Part shown: piece after piece, positions 22,101-37,100 of the stretch
How positions within the stretch are numbered: the stretch's first letter is position 1
Layout of the letters: the number at the start of each line of letters is the position of its first letter
Assembly: GCF_033115175.1 (NCBI RefSeq)
Contig: NC_084831.1
Coordinates: 14,547,138-14,611,137 of the forward strand
Source of the DNA: Lepus europaeus
Taxonomy: Eukaryota; Chordata; Mammalia; Lagomorpha; Leporidae
DNA: 64,000 nucleotides
Direction of reading: 5' to 3'
Notes under the pieces: generated by a model
The model's database searches: none
The model's input: the letters and a program-made list of their open reading frames with translations, nothing else
Told to the model about the DNA's origin: nothing
Position numbers and translations under genes: made by a program

Positions 22101-25100
22101 GTCCCGGCTGCTCCACTTTCCATTCAGCTCTCTGCTAATGGTCTGGGAAAGCAGTAGAAGATGGCCCAAGTCCTTGGTCCCCTGCATCTGCATGGGAGAC
22201 CCGGAGGAAGCTCCTGGCTCCTGGCTTCAGATTGGCATAGCCAAATACTATAGGTATTTGGGAATGAAATAAGCAGATGGAAGATTTCTGTCTCTATGCC
22301 TTTCAAATAAAATGAAGAAAAAAAAAAAGAAAAACCCTTATACTCTGATCTACAAATTTAAACAAATATGTCTACATAAATCCCAGAGAGAATAAGACAA
22401 TATTAAGTCCAAATGCTGAGTGGTTAACTTTTTTTTAAGATTTATTTATTTATTTGAAAGTCAGAGTTACACAGAGAGAGGAGAGGCAGAGAGAGGGGGT
22501 GGTCTTCCATCCTCTGCTTCACTCCCCAATTGGCCCCAACGGCCAGGGCTACAGCGATCCGAAGCCCAGAGCCAGGAGCTTCCTCTGGATCTCCATGCAG
22601 ATGCAGGGGACCAAGGACTTGGGCCATCTTCTACTGCTTTCCCAGACCATTAGCAGAGAGCTGAATCAAAAGTGGAACAGCTGGGACTCAAATCGGCGCC
22701 CATATGGGATGCCAGCACCACAGGCAACAGCTTTACCTGCTACGCCACAGCGCTGTCCCTGTAACTTTTTTTTAAACAAATGAATTGGCTGGTGCCGCGG
22801 TTCAATTGGCTAATCCTCCGCCTGCGGCGCCAGCATCCTGGGTTCTAGTCCCGGTTGGGGCGCTGGATTCTGTTCCAGTTGCTCCTCTTCCAGTCCAGCT
22901 CTCTGCTGTGGCCTGGGAAGGCAGCGGAGGATGGCCCAAGTGCTTGGGCCCTGCACCCGCATGAGAGACCAGGAGGAAGCACCTGGCTCCTGGCTTCGGA
23001 TCGCTGTAGCGGCCATTTGTGGGGTGAATCAACAGAAGGAAGACCTTTCTCTCTAACTGCCTGTCAAAAAAAACAAAAAACAAAAAACCCAAATGAAGGC
23101 TAATCCTCCGCCTTGCGGTGCCGGCACACCGGGTTCTAGTCCCGGTCGGGGCACCGATCCTGTCCGGGTTGCCCCTCTTCCAGGCCAGCTCTCTGCTGTG
23201 GCCAGGGAGTGCAGTGGAGGATGGCCCAAGTCTTTGGGCCCTGCACCCCATGGGAGACCAGGAGAAGCACCTGGCTCCTGCCATCGGAACAGCGCGGTGC
23301 GCCGGCCGCAGCGCGCTACCGCGGCGGCCATTAGAGGGTGAACCAACGGCAAAGGAAGACCTTTCTCTCTGTCTCTCTCTCTCACTGTCCACTCTGCCTG
23401 TCAAAAATTTAAAAAAATAAAAAATAAATAAATAAATAAATAAAAAAAACCCAAATGAATTACTACCAAAATTTTGTCAGAATTCTGTCTTACATGTTTA
23501 AATGCTGAAGATATTGTTATTTCTATTTAGAAGTTATTGAAGCCAGAGGTATTTTTGTTCTTGGTTATAATTGTAAACAACAGATGAGTATCTAAGAAGA
23601 CATACAGCTAGCAGGAAAAAGCAGGTCTTCCACAACCATGGGTTCCACATCAGTGGATTTAACTAAACACATATTAAAAATATTTGGAAGGGCCAGGTGT
23701 TTGGTCCAGTAGTTAAGACACATCCTAAACTGGTTCCAGCTTCTTTTTTTTTTTTTGACAGGCAGAGTGGATAGTGAGAGAGAGAGAGACAGAGAGAAAT
23801 GTCTTCCTTTTTGCCATTGGTTCACCCTCTAATGGCTGCCGCGGCCGGCGCATCTCGCTGATCCGAAGCCAGGAGCCATGGTTCCAGCTTCTGACTCTGG
23901 CTTCCCTAATGCAGATCCTGGGAGACAAAAAGTACTGGCTCAAGTGACCGATCTCCTGCCACAAATGTGGAAGACTCAGACTGAGTTCCCAGCTCCTGCC
24001 CTTGGCCTGAGACTGTTGTGGACATCTGGGGACTGAATGTGTAGGTAACAGCTCTCTCTCTCTAAATAAGTAAACAAAACATTTTTAAAAATAAAAAAAA
24101 AGAACATGTGCTTTAGGTTTAAAAAATTACATATGAAGATAAGAAAAGGCAAACATAATGTGGCAAAAACAAAAACCCAAACAAATCACATACAAAAGGT
24201 TTTATTCCTAGCTCGGCTAGAAGTAAGCCTTCTTGAATAGTTAATCTCTTTTCTTGTGCAGAAGAGACTGAAAGATTAACACATTATGCGTTAAAAAGAA
24301 GTTGCCCATGGCTCCTACCTGATGTCCACCCTGAGTTTGGGGTAATACTGGGATACATATTTCCTGATAAGACTGTAAGAAGCTTCTTTCGGTTCACAAA
24401 GGCGAGTAAAGGCCAGCGGGAGGACATCTTCCAACTTTACTTGTGGTTCTGGATCTACTGCAGAGCTCCTCTTCTGAAAAACAGCATTGAAATTACGATC
24501 ATTATAGAATACAGAGCGTTCTCGTCCTTGTTTGAGTACTCAGCCAACTGGCGACAGGAGACTATCACTTTTTTCCACATATAATGCATCACACCACAAC
24601 AGTGTAATGTCACTTGCACGGCAATTTCTTTGAGAAAAAAATTTCGAGTTGAGAGTTAAAAGAATATATAGAAAAGGAAAAAAGAGGAGTAGACTTTAAA
24701 AATCTTCAGAATTGTAAAAACAAAGGTGTAAAGGAATATTTATGATTTCAATTGCCAACACAAATGAAATACTAGATATTTCACTTTATTATAAATGACG
24801 TTAGTATGTCTTAGGATGAAAGGTGTTAGTATTTATAGAAAATGAGAAGAAAAATTGGCTCTGGGTATAGATTTTAGGTTAAGTATTGAGTAAAAATGTC
24901 CTGTATACCTCCAACTTAAAATATTTCACAAAAAGCAGTACAATTCACATATCCATCCACATATACAGCACTTCAGTCGATGGGCTTAACCGGGTTGAAA
25001 TATCAGGATTTGCATCCTGGCTACTACACTCACTGGACAGATTACATATAACACCTGCAGGTTAGTACAAAAGCTGCACTTTGCTTAGCGCCAGACACAC

Positions 25101-28100
25101 AGTAAACACTCAGTAAACATTGCTATTTAGTGATCCTAATAGTGTTACAGTCCTCGAAACATGGCACAGACTTCTTACCTTTCTGTTTCTGGATTTCTGA
25201 GGTGTTTTTCTTGATTTTTGGACCACAACAAAACTTCCAGATGCACCTTTTCCTTTTACCTACAGTAAATTAATTTTTATTTACATTATTACTGTATTTA
25301 TAACTTTAATTTTTTAAAAAGACTTATTTATTTGAAAGAGTTAGAGAGAGAAGGAGAGAGAGCATGTGAGCACACGCTTCCATCTGCTGACCACACCCCA
25401 GATGGCCACACAGGCCAGAGCTGGGCCAGGCTGAAGCCAGGAGCCAAGAGCTTCCTCTAGGTCTCCCAGGTAGGCAGGGGGGGCCCAAACTCTTGAACCA
25501 CCCACTGCTGCCTTTCCCAGGCCATTAGCTGGGAGCTGAATTGGAAATGGAGCAACTAGGACACAAACTGGCATCCATATGGGATGCTGGTATCATAGGC
25601 AGCAACTTTATCTGCTACACCACACTATCAGGCCCCAGTATTTAATTATTTTTAATTTTTATTTATTTTTTTAAATTTGATAGGTGGAGTTATAGACAGT
25701 GAGAGACAGAGAGAAAGGTCTTCCTTCCGTTGGTTCACTCCCTAAATGGCTGCTACGGCCAGCGCTGCGCTGATCCGAAGCCAGAAGCCAGGTGCTTCCT
25801 CTCGGTCTCCCTTGCAGGTGTAGGGCCCAAACACTTGGGCCATCCTCCACTGCCCTCCCGGGCCACAGCAGAGAGCTGGACTGGAAGAGGAGCAACCGGG
25901 ACTAGAACCTGGTGCTCATATGGGATGCTGGTGCCGCAGGCGGAGGATTAGCCAAGTGAGCCACGGCGCCGGCCAACCCCCAGTATTTGTAACTTTATAC
26001 AAGACTAAAGGAATTATAGGGCATGTTGATATAAGACTTAATGTAAAATGCTATTTAAAGAATATTTAAAGAATAATGGATGAGGAGTCAGAAGACTTGA
26101 GATGGAAACCATCTAACTATTCAATACTGGATAACTCAGTGAACTCTATTCTACTAAACTGGAGAACATTACTATGATACCAAGTTAAACAGTCTACTAC
26201 AAGCTTTCAAAAATTATAAAAAAAAAAACTACAATGCAAAACAGCGAAAATGTCCTATGAAAGGAATGGACAATGAAGAAGGACCAAGCACGTGGTGCAG
26301 TTCTGATAGCACTCGGGTGTCCTAATTCCATAGCAGAGAGCCTGATTTGATCCTGGCTCCTGTTTCCTAGCCAGCTTCTGCTAATGCACACCCTGGAGGT
26401 AGCAGATGATGGCTCAAGCACTTGGTCCCTATCACCCATGAGACCTGCACTGAGTTTTGGGCTCTTGGTTTTTGGCCTGTGGGTATCTGGGTTGTGAACC
26501 AGCAGATGTTGGATCCCTCTCTACCTTTCAAATAAAACAGTGAAAACAAATAAAAAGTAAAAATAAAATAAAACAGGAAAACCCCATGTTGGAAGGCAGA
26601 TAGTACCTTAGAGAAAGTTTAGAGCCACAAGGTCTCAGACCCCAACTTTTCCCACACTGTATCAATGACAAATTATTAAGCTTTATGTGAACGGTTATCT
26701 GATTAATTTTGTAGACATTGCACACAATGGTATATACAAGTCTTACCATAACTTTAATTTTTTTAAGATTTATTTTATTTATTTGAAAGACAGAGTTACA
26801 GAGAGAGGTAGAGACAGAGAGAGGTCTTCCATCCTCTGCTTCACTCCTCAGATGGCCGTGAAGGCCGGAGCTGCGCCAATCCAAAGCCAGGAGCAAGGAG
26901 AGTCTTCCAGGTCTCCTATGTGGGTGCAGCGGCCCAAGGACTTGGGCCATCTTCTACTGCTATCCCAGGACATAGCAGAGAGCTGGATCTGAAGAAGAGC
27001 AGCTGGAATCGGCGCCCATATGGGATGTCAGCACTTCAGGCCAGGGATTTAACCTACTGCGCCACAGCGTCAGCCCCACCATAACTTAAATTGATTCACA
27101 AATAATCAAAGTCCTCCCCATCTTAGTTTTATCTATACCAAGCTGAAATGCTTTTAGCCTACTGTTTTGCTTTCATTTTTTTAAAAGATTTACTTGAAAG
27201 AGTTAAGAGTGAGAGAAAGAAGAGACAGACAGACAGGGGTGGGGGGCAAGCCCAAGAGCGATCTTCTATCTGCTGGTTCATTCTCCAAATGGCCGCAACA
27301 GCCAGGGCTGTGCCAGGCCAAACCCAGGAGCCTGGAAATCCATCAGGACCTCTCACATGGGTGGCAGGGGCCCAAGCACTTGGGCCATCTTTTGCTGTTT
27401 CCCAGGTGCGTTAGCAGGGAGCTGAACTGGAAGTGGGGTAACCGAGACTGGCAGCAGCACTCACAAGATTCAGCACTGCAGGTGGGGACAGTTTAACCTG
27501 CTGCACCACAGAGCAGGCCCCCAGTGTACTGTTTACACACCAAATCCTGAGGATCACTCTGTAGAGGCAACAAAAGGTTGCAAACTACATTTTCATAAAG
27601 GAAAATATGACGCTACCTCCTAAGTTGTGCTGACACACAATGTTACAGGACAGGTCTTTAGCTTTGGCTAGGTAAGACCTTTTAATAAAATATCATTTTC
27701 AAGGTCTGTTTATATATCAGTTTTATAATATTTTGAGAAAGCTAAACTTTAAGTTCCATATGACGATAATCTGTTTTATTCACTGATGGACCCCTAAGCA
27801 CCTGGCAGACACAGGGAATTAGTATTAAATTGTGGAATTACTTGTTCAAAGTTCTAAGCAGTGTTTAAATTTTAAATGCCTGAGTGACACAGATTCTATG
27901 CTTATCAAATTGTGCAAAAAAGGTCTAAAAAAATAACAAGACAACTCTGGGAATGTGGTCAGCAAGATTCTTAGAACCAACTTTTGTCTGTACCATGGAA
28001 TCTTGGTAGTTATTTCATCATTCTGGACTGCTGAATATAAGACAAGAAAATCCATTCTATCCTTAGAATTCTAGGATTTGAAAGCAATGCTTTACTAAAC

Positions 28101-31100
28101 CATGCAAGAGGACACGGATTTGAGCCTGATATCAACACTGGTTCTAGGACTAGTCTCAGTTCACTCGGGCGTCTCTAAAGCTCCTAACAGGCAATAAGTG
28201 TTTATAGATACTAACCATATAAGGTGAACCTATTTATAAAACTGATTTATAAGGGTAACAAGTCTAGTCATAGGAACTGCTTTAAAGCTAACAAACCTAA
28301 CACAAGAGCAATTATCCTTTCTGCTATTGCAATAGCAGGGTTCCTTACCATCTTCAGTGCTGAATGATTTCAAACACCAATGACCCCCAAAGGAAATCCA
28401 TTTAAGAGTACGATAAGCTAGAAAAAAACATTATCTTATTGCTCCTTTCTAGAAAGCAAGTGGCACCAGTGTTTTTTTCAAACCTTGCTTCAGGTAATAA
28501 AACTGTATTAAAAAGTATTTCATTATTCTGTAAATTATTTTTAATAATTAAGAAAGTCAAAATGTTACTAAACACACTTAACTCTAATATATGATGAAAT
28601 TATATTACCAGTAATTGTAATACCTGTTTGATGACTCCTCTATTTAATTCTCTTTTCAACGCCTGTTTAAGAAGATAGCCCCTCCTTTCCAGCTCCAAAG
28701 AAGGATACTTGTGGATTATATATTTTCGAATAGCAACCACTGATGCACCACTCTTCTGGAAGCATGCCTAGAAAAAAGATTTGTCAAATCGTATACATTA
28801 CCTTAAACTTGCTGTTTTTTACTAGATACAGAACTTGACACATTTTTCCAGACAGGCTACACAAGGAATAGAGATCTAACTATAGACCAGGTACTGGACC
28901 AAGACATTTTTCTTAAAGAGGTGAGAGAAGTCTAAGGAGTAAAGGGACAAGTTTGACGGCAAAACCTGTTTTTCAGTTTATATGTCAGTGCTATTTTCTT
29001 GAATTCAGAGTGACAGCCATACTTACATATATCCCCTTCCACGGCACTGCCTCGGTTAAAATGATCTCTGCCCCTAATCAAGACTCAGTCCCTAAAATAA
29101 GTTGTTTTAACTCTTCTTACTAAGTGAAATAAATATTGCAAAATTAAATAGAAAGATCTATACAAAACGGCAATGTTAGATTAGGAGATACCCTTAAAAA
29201 TTAAAATGATGATGTAGTATGACACTTTTTCCTATCCAAACGCTAACCAGGCCCAACACTGCTTAGCTTCTGAGATTAGACGAGACAGGGAGCATTCAGA
29301 GTGGTGTGGCCACAGACGTAGACACTTTCTACAAGTCTGAAATGGTGAGATGATGAGCCAAGTAGCAGGTTTGTAAAAGTGTTTCTAGTTCAGGTGTGAA
29401 AGAGAACCACTAGCAGTTACTAGTCAGCTTTACAAACTGATCTAAAGATATTTTTTAAAACATAAATTCTAAGTGTTACTCAGTTAATTAACAGTTACTT
29501 GAGAGGAGGCAGTCCTTAAACATAATGTTGGATGAGTTAACCTTATCGGTCTTAAAATCTGTAATCAATAAACTGAGTAATAAATGACAAAAATAAATTA
29601 TAAATGCCTGTTACAGTAAAGATGAATTTAAAAATAAAATCAACAGCACTCACATCATCAGAAAAACATGAACCCCGCAATAGGTTTCCATCTGAATCTC
29701 CTTCAGGAAGCAGAGCAAAATTTCTGATGTCTAGACAGAAGTACTCCACTCTCAAATAACAACAGATAAACAGAATAAATCTAAGATGAACTGCTTGAAA
29801 TAAAAAACTTGCCTTAATGGCCTCAGTAAGGATTGCATCCATCTTGGGACGTGGGGAGGAAGCCATCGGTGTTTGTTTCTGGGCCCTGGCTAGCTGGCTG
29901 GCAGAAAGGGTAGCCCAGGAAGGTATTGTTTTTTTCACTTTCTTCTCCTTTTCTTTAGACTGATCTTTCTCACTTTAAAACAAAAAATTGTTATTATGCA
30001 AGATAAATTCTCCAGAAAGAGGTACAGTTGGCCCTCTGTATCCAGGGGTTCCACAGTGAGGAGCAAAAATATTCCAGAAAAAAAAAACTGTACCTGAACT
30101 GAACATGTATACTTCCTTCCTTGCCATTATTCTCTAAACAATACAGCAAAAACAGTTACTTACATAAAGTCTACACTATGTTAGGTACCAAAAGTAACCT
30201 AGAGACACGTTAAAGTATATGGGAGGATGGACACAGGTTACATGTAAATGTCATGTCATTTTATATAAGGGATTTTAGCATCCTTGGATTTTGATATATG
30301 CTGGGGGGGTTATCTTGGGACCAATCACCCGAGGATACTGAGGGATAACTATATATAGTCAGAAAGACGAAAAGACCAGAGAAGGATAAAAACTGTCTTA
30401 CTTAAACACCAAGGTAACATGTACGATAACCAAAAATTTACAAAATATATTTTAAAAACTGTGTACTATAAATAAACTAAAAGGATGTTTTCTCTCAGGT
30501 ACAAGGAGAGAAGTCATAAATTAGCACTGGCATGAGGGTCTAGTATACAAAAGAAATGAGGTGTTTTTTTTTTAAGATTTATTTATTTGAAAGATGGAGT
30601 GAGAAACAGACGAAAAGATCTTCCATCCACTGGTTAACTCCCCAAATGGCTACAACAGCTGGGACTGGGCTGGGCTCAGGCCAGGAACCAGGAACTCCAT
30701 CCAGGTCTCCCAGAAGGATGGCAGAGATCCCAGTGCTTGAGCCATCATCTACTGCCTCCCAGGCTCATCAGCAGGGAGCTGCACAGGAAGTGAAGTAGCT
30801 GGGACTCAAACTGCCACTCCGATAGGGGATGCAGGCAGTCCAGGCTGCAGCTTAACCCACTGTGCCACATCAACCTATGGCTCTCTATTTTTTTTAATGT
30901 TTGTTTTCATCTAAATGTAAGGCACACTGAGAGCAAGAGAGAGAAGAGATTTTCCGTCTGCTGCTCCACTCTCCTGATGCCTGCAAAATCCAGGGCTGGG
31001 CCAGGCTGAAGCCAGGACCCAGGAACTCTATCTGGGTCTCCCACGTGGCGGCAGGTTCCCGAGCACTTGAGTCATCATCTGCTGCCTCCCAGGATGCACA

Positions 31101-34100
31101 AACTGAGAACTTACAATGCACACCCAGGAACAACTACCATAGATGTGATCTGGTGTGATGGAAAAAACAAACTCTGGAGCCAGAAAACTAGGTTTGAGTT
31201 TCAACACTTAGTAGCTAGCTATACAGCTACGTAAGATATCACTTAACAACTGATGTCCGCTTTAGTCTTCAAGTGTAAAACAGTCATAACGTATACCAAT
31301 TACTTCCAAAGATGTGGCAAAGACTGGGATTTTGCTCAACAAAATCATTTTGTGAGTCACAGAGCATTATATATATTTCATTGTAAATAGTAGTAACGAC
31401 ACTCCAAGCGTCGAACAGATGCATTAAAACATCTAAGAAGACAAGACAAGGGTGAGTGCTTAGCCTCGCAGTTAAGACCCAAGTTAGGATGTCCATGTCT
31501 TCCACTGGAGTGCCTGGGTTTGATTCCCCGCTTAGGCTCCTGACTCCATCATCATCCTGGTCATACAGACTCTTCCAGGCGCAGCGATAGCTTCAGTGTT
31601 TGGGTTCTTGCCAGCCATTTGGAAGACCTGGATTGAATTCCCTGGCTCTCAGCTTTCACATCAGCCCAGCCCCAGCTGCTGTGAGCATTTGGGGAGTAGG
31701 CCAGTACTCTATCTCTCACTATATTTGACTTTCTCTCTCTGCCTCTCAAAAAGAGAAAAGAGAGAAGAGAGAGAGAATGGTTATAGCCATTAAAAATCCC
31801 ACAAATCTTACTTATATCTATGAAATTGCAATAAAGGATTCCCTGCAGATTTTATCTAAAAGAAATAGTTATTACTTAGTCTTTTATTTAAAAAGTTAAT
31901 ATCTAACTGTACCAACAAAAATAATGGAGCAGTGGAATGAATACCATCAGCTATTCTAAAAAAATTTTTGAGAATAAAAAGAACTGTTAGCACCTTGTAC
32001 AGACACAGATCAACAGCAAATTCTGCTTTCAGATTCTCAAAATCACCTCAAATTAGTACTTCTCAAATACGTTCAGAGCTTGAGCACTCTATCAATGGCT
32101 AGATACAGACTAATGCTTTCTAATAACGGCACATAAAAACCTTAGCACAGAAGCAGGAAAAAAAAAAGTTTCATTCCTTATTGAAATTTTGTCAATGCTT
32201 AAAACATCAGACATTCCCACAATGAATTCTAAATATAAGAACATATTCCAAAGCCAAGAGAACAATGAAGTATTCAAACTATTGTTCTTTTACAAATTCT
32301 AATATACTATACAACTATCTAATAAACCTTCTTCAAATGACAGTTTAAAGCACTAAACCCAAACAGCAAATACCTAGCACAAATGACCATGACAACAGTT
32401 CAACAACCCGCTCTGCAGTCCTGTTGCACAGTCTGTTACCAAGAGGAAGAGGTGTAACTCCTTACTCCTTTTTGGTTTCCTCAGCAGACTTGTTCTCCTC
32501 CTTCTCCTCCTTCTCGGGCTCTCCCTTTGGCTGCTCTGCCTCACTGGATGTGGCAGGTGGAGTTTCATTCTCTTGTTCTTCTACAGTAGAGACGGATTCT
32601 TCTGAACTTATATCTGGTTCTAAAAGATCAGGTGAGCAGAAGTGCGTCGGCAGCTATGTTAGAGCCCGAGTCAGTAGTGAAGAACAAATGGCTATGAGAT
32701 CTTGCCTAATCAAGTGATTATTTATCCATACCATTATGGGAGAAAAGCAGATCAACCAGGAAACGCTTACCCTAAACCTTCTGATTACTCCATTCTGCAA
32801 CAGTCAGGATACTCATAATTTAGAAACTAGCCATTTTATAATTCAGCAAACAAATTTTTAAAGATTAATAATCAGCATGCATTTTTCAGGCAGAAAGATT
32901 GGGCCAAGAGTAAAAATATGAAGAATGATGAGGTCTGAAGTTCTCTGTCCCTTTTCTTCACATGTCTGTGAACAGCTACTATGCAACATGCAGTGATATC
33001 AAAGGAAAGGACTACAGCTGCAAAAACAGGTCAAAAAACAGAAGCATATGCTTGAAAAGTCTGACCACTGACATTGTGTGAACGAATTACTGGAATAATG
33101 AGGACTTCTTTGTGGCCTTCACATAAGTAAAAAGAGTAAAAATAAAGCCACTTCTTTCTTATAACCAAACGACATAAATATGATGCTAACGGAATTTATA
33201 GTTTCTCAGCAAATTAAAATTCTAAACTATAATTTGTCAACTATAATTTTCAAATTCTGTCCTGGATTATGTTCTTCAATGAGACCTGAACAGACTAACC
33301 TGGTCCAAACTCCTCTCATAACTAATTCAGGCAAAATCAAGGTTTTAGAGTCAACTTAACTTTTTATTTTTATATTTTAAAACAACAAATGATCAGCACA
33401 GTCGAAGTCAGAAGCTCCATCTGGGTCCCTCTCACAGGTAGTAGGATCCAACTTCTTGAGCCATCATCTACTGCCTCAAAGGAGCATCAGCAGCTAACTG
33501 TACTGGAAGTATGGAGCAGCTGGGACTTGAACAGGCGCTCCAATGTGGGCTGTACATGTCCCAAGTGGAGGCTTACCCTGCTGTAACACAACTCCCGCCC
33601 CAATTTAATTTTTTAGACTGATGATCTTAGTTTTCTTCCATCTCCAAGTCTCAGTATCCTTACTTCACTGAGTTACAAACGTTATACTGTCCTCCTCTGG
33701 TTTATTCTGCTGCTTCTAGAACTGTTTCCCACACAGTTCAGATCATAAAGTATTAGGGCTAGAACTTCCTAACAATGTCAGGGGATATGGATAATAAATG
33801 CACTTAGGTTTTCCACATGTAAGATGTATTTTCATCATGATGTATCCTTTACTGTTCCTCACCTTAACAACTTGATCCAACTGCTGCAAGGGTAAGAGTT
33901 TACTATTCATCATTTTTTTTAATACATTGCTTTATACTAAAAAGGATGTGCATTGGACATTTTGCCTAGTGGTTAAGACACTGGATAGGATGCCCACGTC
34001 TCACACTGGAGTGCCTGGGTCTGACTCCTGGCTCCAGCTCTCTGGTTATATGGACCCGAGCAGGCAGTAGTGATGTCTCATGTGAGTGGGTTCTTGCCAT

Positions 34101-37100
34101 GAGACCTGGAGCATTTCTGGTTTTGGCCTCCCTTTGCTGTTGGGGGCATTTGAAAGTGAACTAGAGGATGGGAGCTCTCTCTGTATTTCTACCTTCAAAT
34201 AAAGTAATTTTTTAATAATCAAGGAATGAAAAGCCAAAACTATTTTCTAGGTTTTACTATAACACAGCTGTAAACTTTAACTTCACATTTTCTCCTCTCA
34301 GAAATAATTGCTAGGGACAGTATTGTGGCACAGTAGCTTTAAGCCACCGCCTATAATGCTAGCATCTCATATGGGTACCAGTTCGAGACCCAGATGCTCC
34401 GGTTCCAAACTAGCTCCCTGTTAATGTGCATGGGAAGGAAGCAAAAGGTGGCTCCAGTACTTGGACCTTTGTCACCCACGTATGAGACCCAGACAGCGTT
34501 CTGGGCTCCTTGATTCAGCCCAGCCCAGCCCTGGCCATTTGGAGAGTGAACCAGCAAAAAGATGTCTCTATCTTTCCTTTTTCTCTGTAATACTGCCTTT
34601 CAAATAAATCAATACATCTTTTTTAAAAGGGAGGGGGGCACTTGGCCCACTGGTTAAGACACTACTCGCATGCACCTCATATTGGAGTGCCTCGGTTAGT
34701 CTTGTCTCTGGTCCCAAACCTACCTTCCTGATACATACGCTGGGAGACCACAGGTTGAGTCCCTGACATCCATGTAGGAGACCTGGACTGAGTCCCTGGC
34801 TCCAGCCTCAGCCACAGGTGTCGTGAGCATTTAGGGAGTGAACCAGTGGATGAGCGTGCTCTCTCTCTCTCTACCTCTCAAATGAATTTTTTTTTAGGAG
34901 TGTATTTATCTGAAAGGCAGAGTCATGGAGATGAGGAGAGATACAGAGAGAGATCTTCCATCCACTGGTTCACCATATTCTGCCGCTTTCCCAGGCACAT
35001 TAGCAGGGAGTTCGTTTGGAAGTGGAGCAGCCAGGACTCAAACCATCACCCATATGGGATGCCAGCATTGCAGCTGGTAGCTTAACCAATTACACCAACA
35101 TGCCCCAGAAAAGCAATGTTTCAATGTTTTTTTCTGTGTTTTTTTTTTTTTTTAAAGAGTAATTGCTCAAGAGTTATGACCCAATAAAAGGTCATTCAAC
35201 AGGTATGAAGTATGTGTAAGACACTGTTTCCAACTCATTCGGTTATTGCATCTGCCCTCTGTGTGAAATATAGGATTTACAAAATTTAAAACACATGAGT
35301 GAAGTCTAATTACTTCCATATATGAAATACTAAAATAAGATAGAAGTCTTAGCAAATATACAACTTTTTTTTTTTTTTTTTTTTTACAGGCAGAGTGGAC
35401 AGTGAAAGAGAGACAGAGAGAAAGGTCTTCCTTTTGCCGTTGGTTCACCCTCCAATGGCCGCCGCGGTAGGCACGCTGCTGCCGGCGCACCGCGCTGATC
35501 CGATGGCAGGAGCCAGGTGCTTTTTCCTGGTCTCCCATGGGGTGCAGGGCCCAAGCACTTGGGCCATCCTCCACTGCACTCCCTGGCCACAGCAGAGAGC
35601 TGGCCTGGAAGAGGGGCAACCGGGACAGGATCGGTGCCCTGACCGGGACTAGAACCCGGTGTGCTGGCGCCGCAAGGCGGAGGATTAGCCTGTTGAGCCG
35701 CAGCGCCGGCAAATATACAACTTCTTAAGTGACACTGTTCCTTTATAATTTCTGGCTGACTTTTCTAGTATCTTACACATCTGAATCCTCCAGCATGTAT
35801 TCTGCAAACTGATGCTCCAGGACTTAGTGGCTTCAGCTTAACAAACACGGATGCAGACGAACCACCAGTTAGCCTAACGCTAGATCAATAAGCAATCTTC
35901 AATTCACCAGCATCCATTACTTTTTTAATATTTGGATCTCCTTGTTCTCTAACTGCCTTAGCCAGGATACTTAACACAGTAATAACATTCATCTAAGAAT
36001 TTTCAAACAAAATCTAGGCTTAGCTAGAGAAAGTATATTGACTGATTTAATGGTGTCTGTCCTATAGTATCAAGAGATAAAGGCAACAAGGCACATGCAT
36101 CTTCTGTTCCTAATCTGCTGCCAGCAAACATTTGGTTCTAACAGCCAAGATAGGGAGAGTACAGTATGTGAATCCCTGGTGCAAACCTGAGAGAAAACGC
36201 AAGGGAGAAACGAAACAGTCTTGAAGATAAGGAAAAGAAGAGGAGACGGTCAGAGAGGCCACAAAGGAGCATTAGCACTCAGATCGATGGGTCTCTGTTT
36301 CTGTGCATTCCTCACACTCCCACCTCTGACTAGCCAAGCTTTTCCCCACCAGATTCAGTTACAGATCAGCATGCTGATCATTTGTTCCCCTAAATGCCTC
36401 CTGATGATTTCTGGGCAAATCTTCCATGGTCCATCTTTTTTTTTTTAAAGATTTTATTTATTTATTTGACAGGCAGAGTTAGACAGTAACAGAGAGGAGA
36501 CAGAGAGAAAGGTCTTCCCTCTGTTGGTTCACTCCCCAAGTGGCCGCGACGGCCAGAGCTGCACTGATCCGAAGCCAGGAGTTAGGTGCTTCTTCCTGAT
36601 CTCCCACACGGGTGCAGGGGCCCAAGCACCTGGGCCATCTTCCACTGCTTTTCCAGGCCACAGCAGAGAGCTGGACTGGAAGAGGAACAACAGGGACTAG
36701 AACCAGCACCCATATGGGATGCTGGCGTCACAGGCGAAGGATTAACCTAGTGCACCATGGCGCCGGACCCCATGGTCCATCTTAAAGGCCCTATTCTTTG
36801 TTCCCCCAGAGCCTTCATCCCATGACAACACATGCTTTGACCATTCCTATCCTCCTCGTCTTTCTGTTTTTAATTCAAAGAACCAAAAATCTTCAGACAG
36901 AAGATGAAATCTTACTTTGCCCACATGGTTTGACAATGACATACCGGTAATGTACTACTTCTCTCTTTAAATATTCCCCCTAAAGCATGTAGCCATGAAA
37001 AGAGAACGATTAAGGTGGGGGTGGTGTGCCAGTTTGGCCTAGGAGCTAAGACACCACTTGTAACGCCCACATCCCCTATCAGAGTGACCGCATTTGGGAC

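Noticed and set aside
29552-29812. Continuation of exon 4 past AAG into ASFLFQAVH and beyond
   Set aside because: Intron 4 read-through. The conserved continuation ACFQKSG lies in exon 5.
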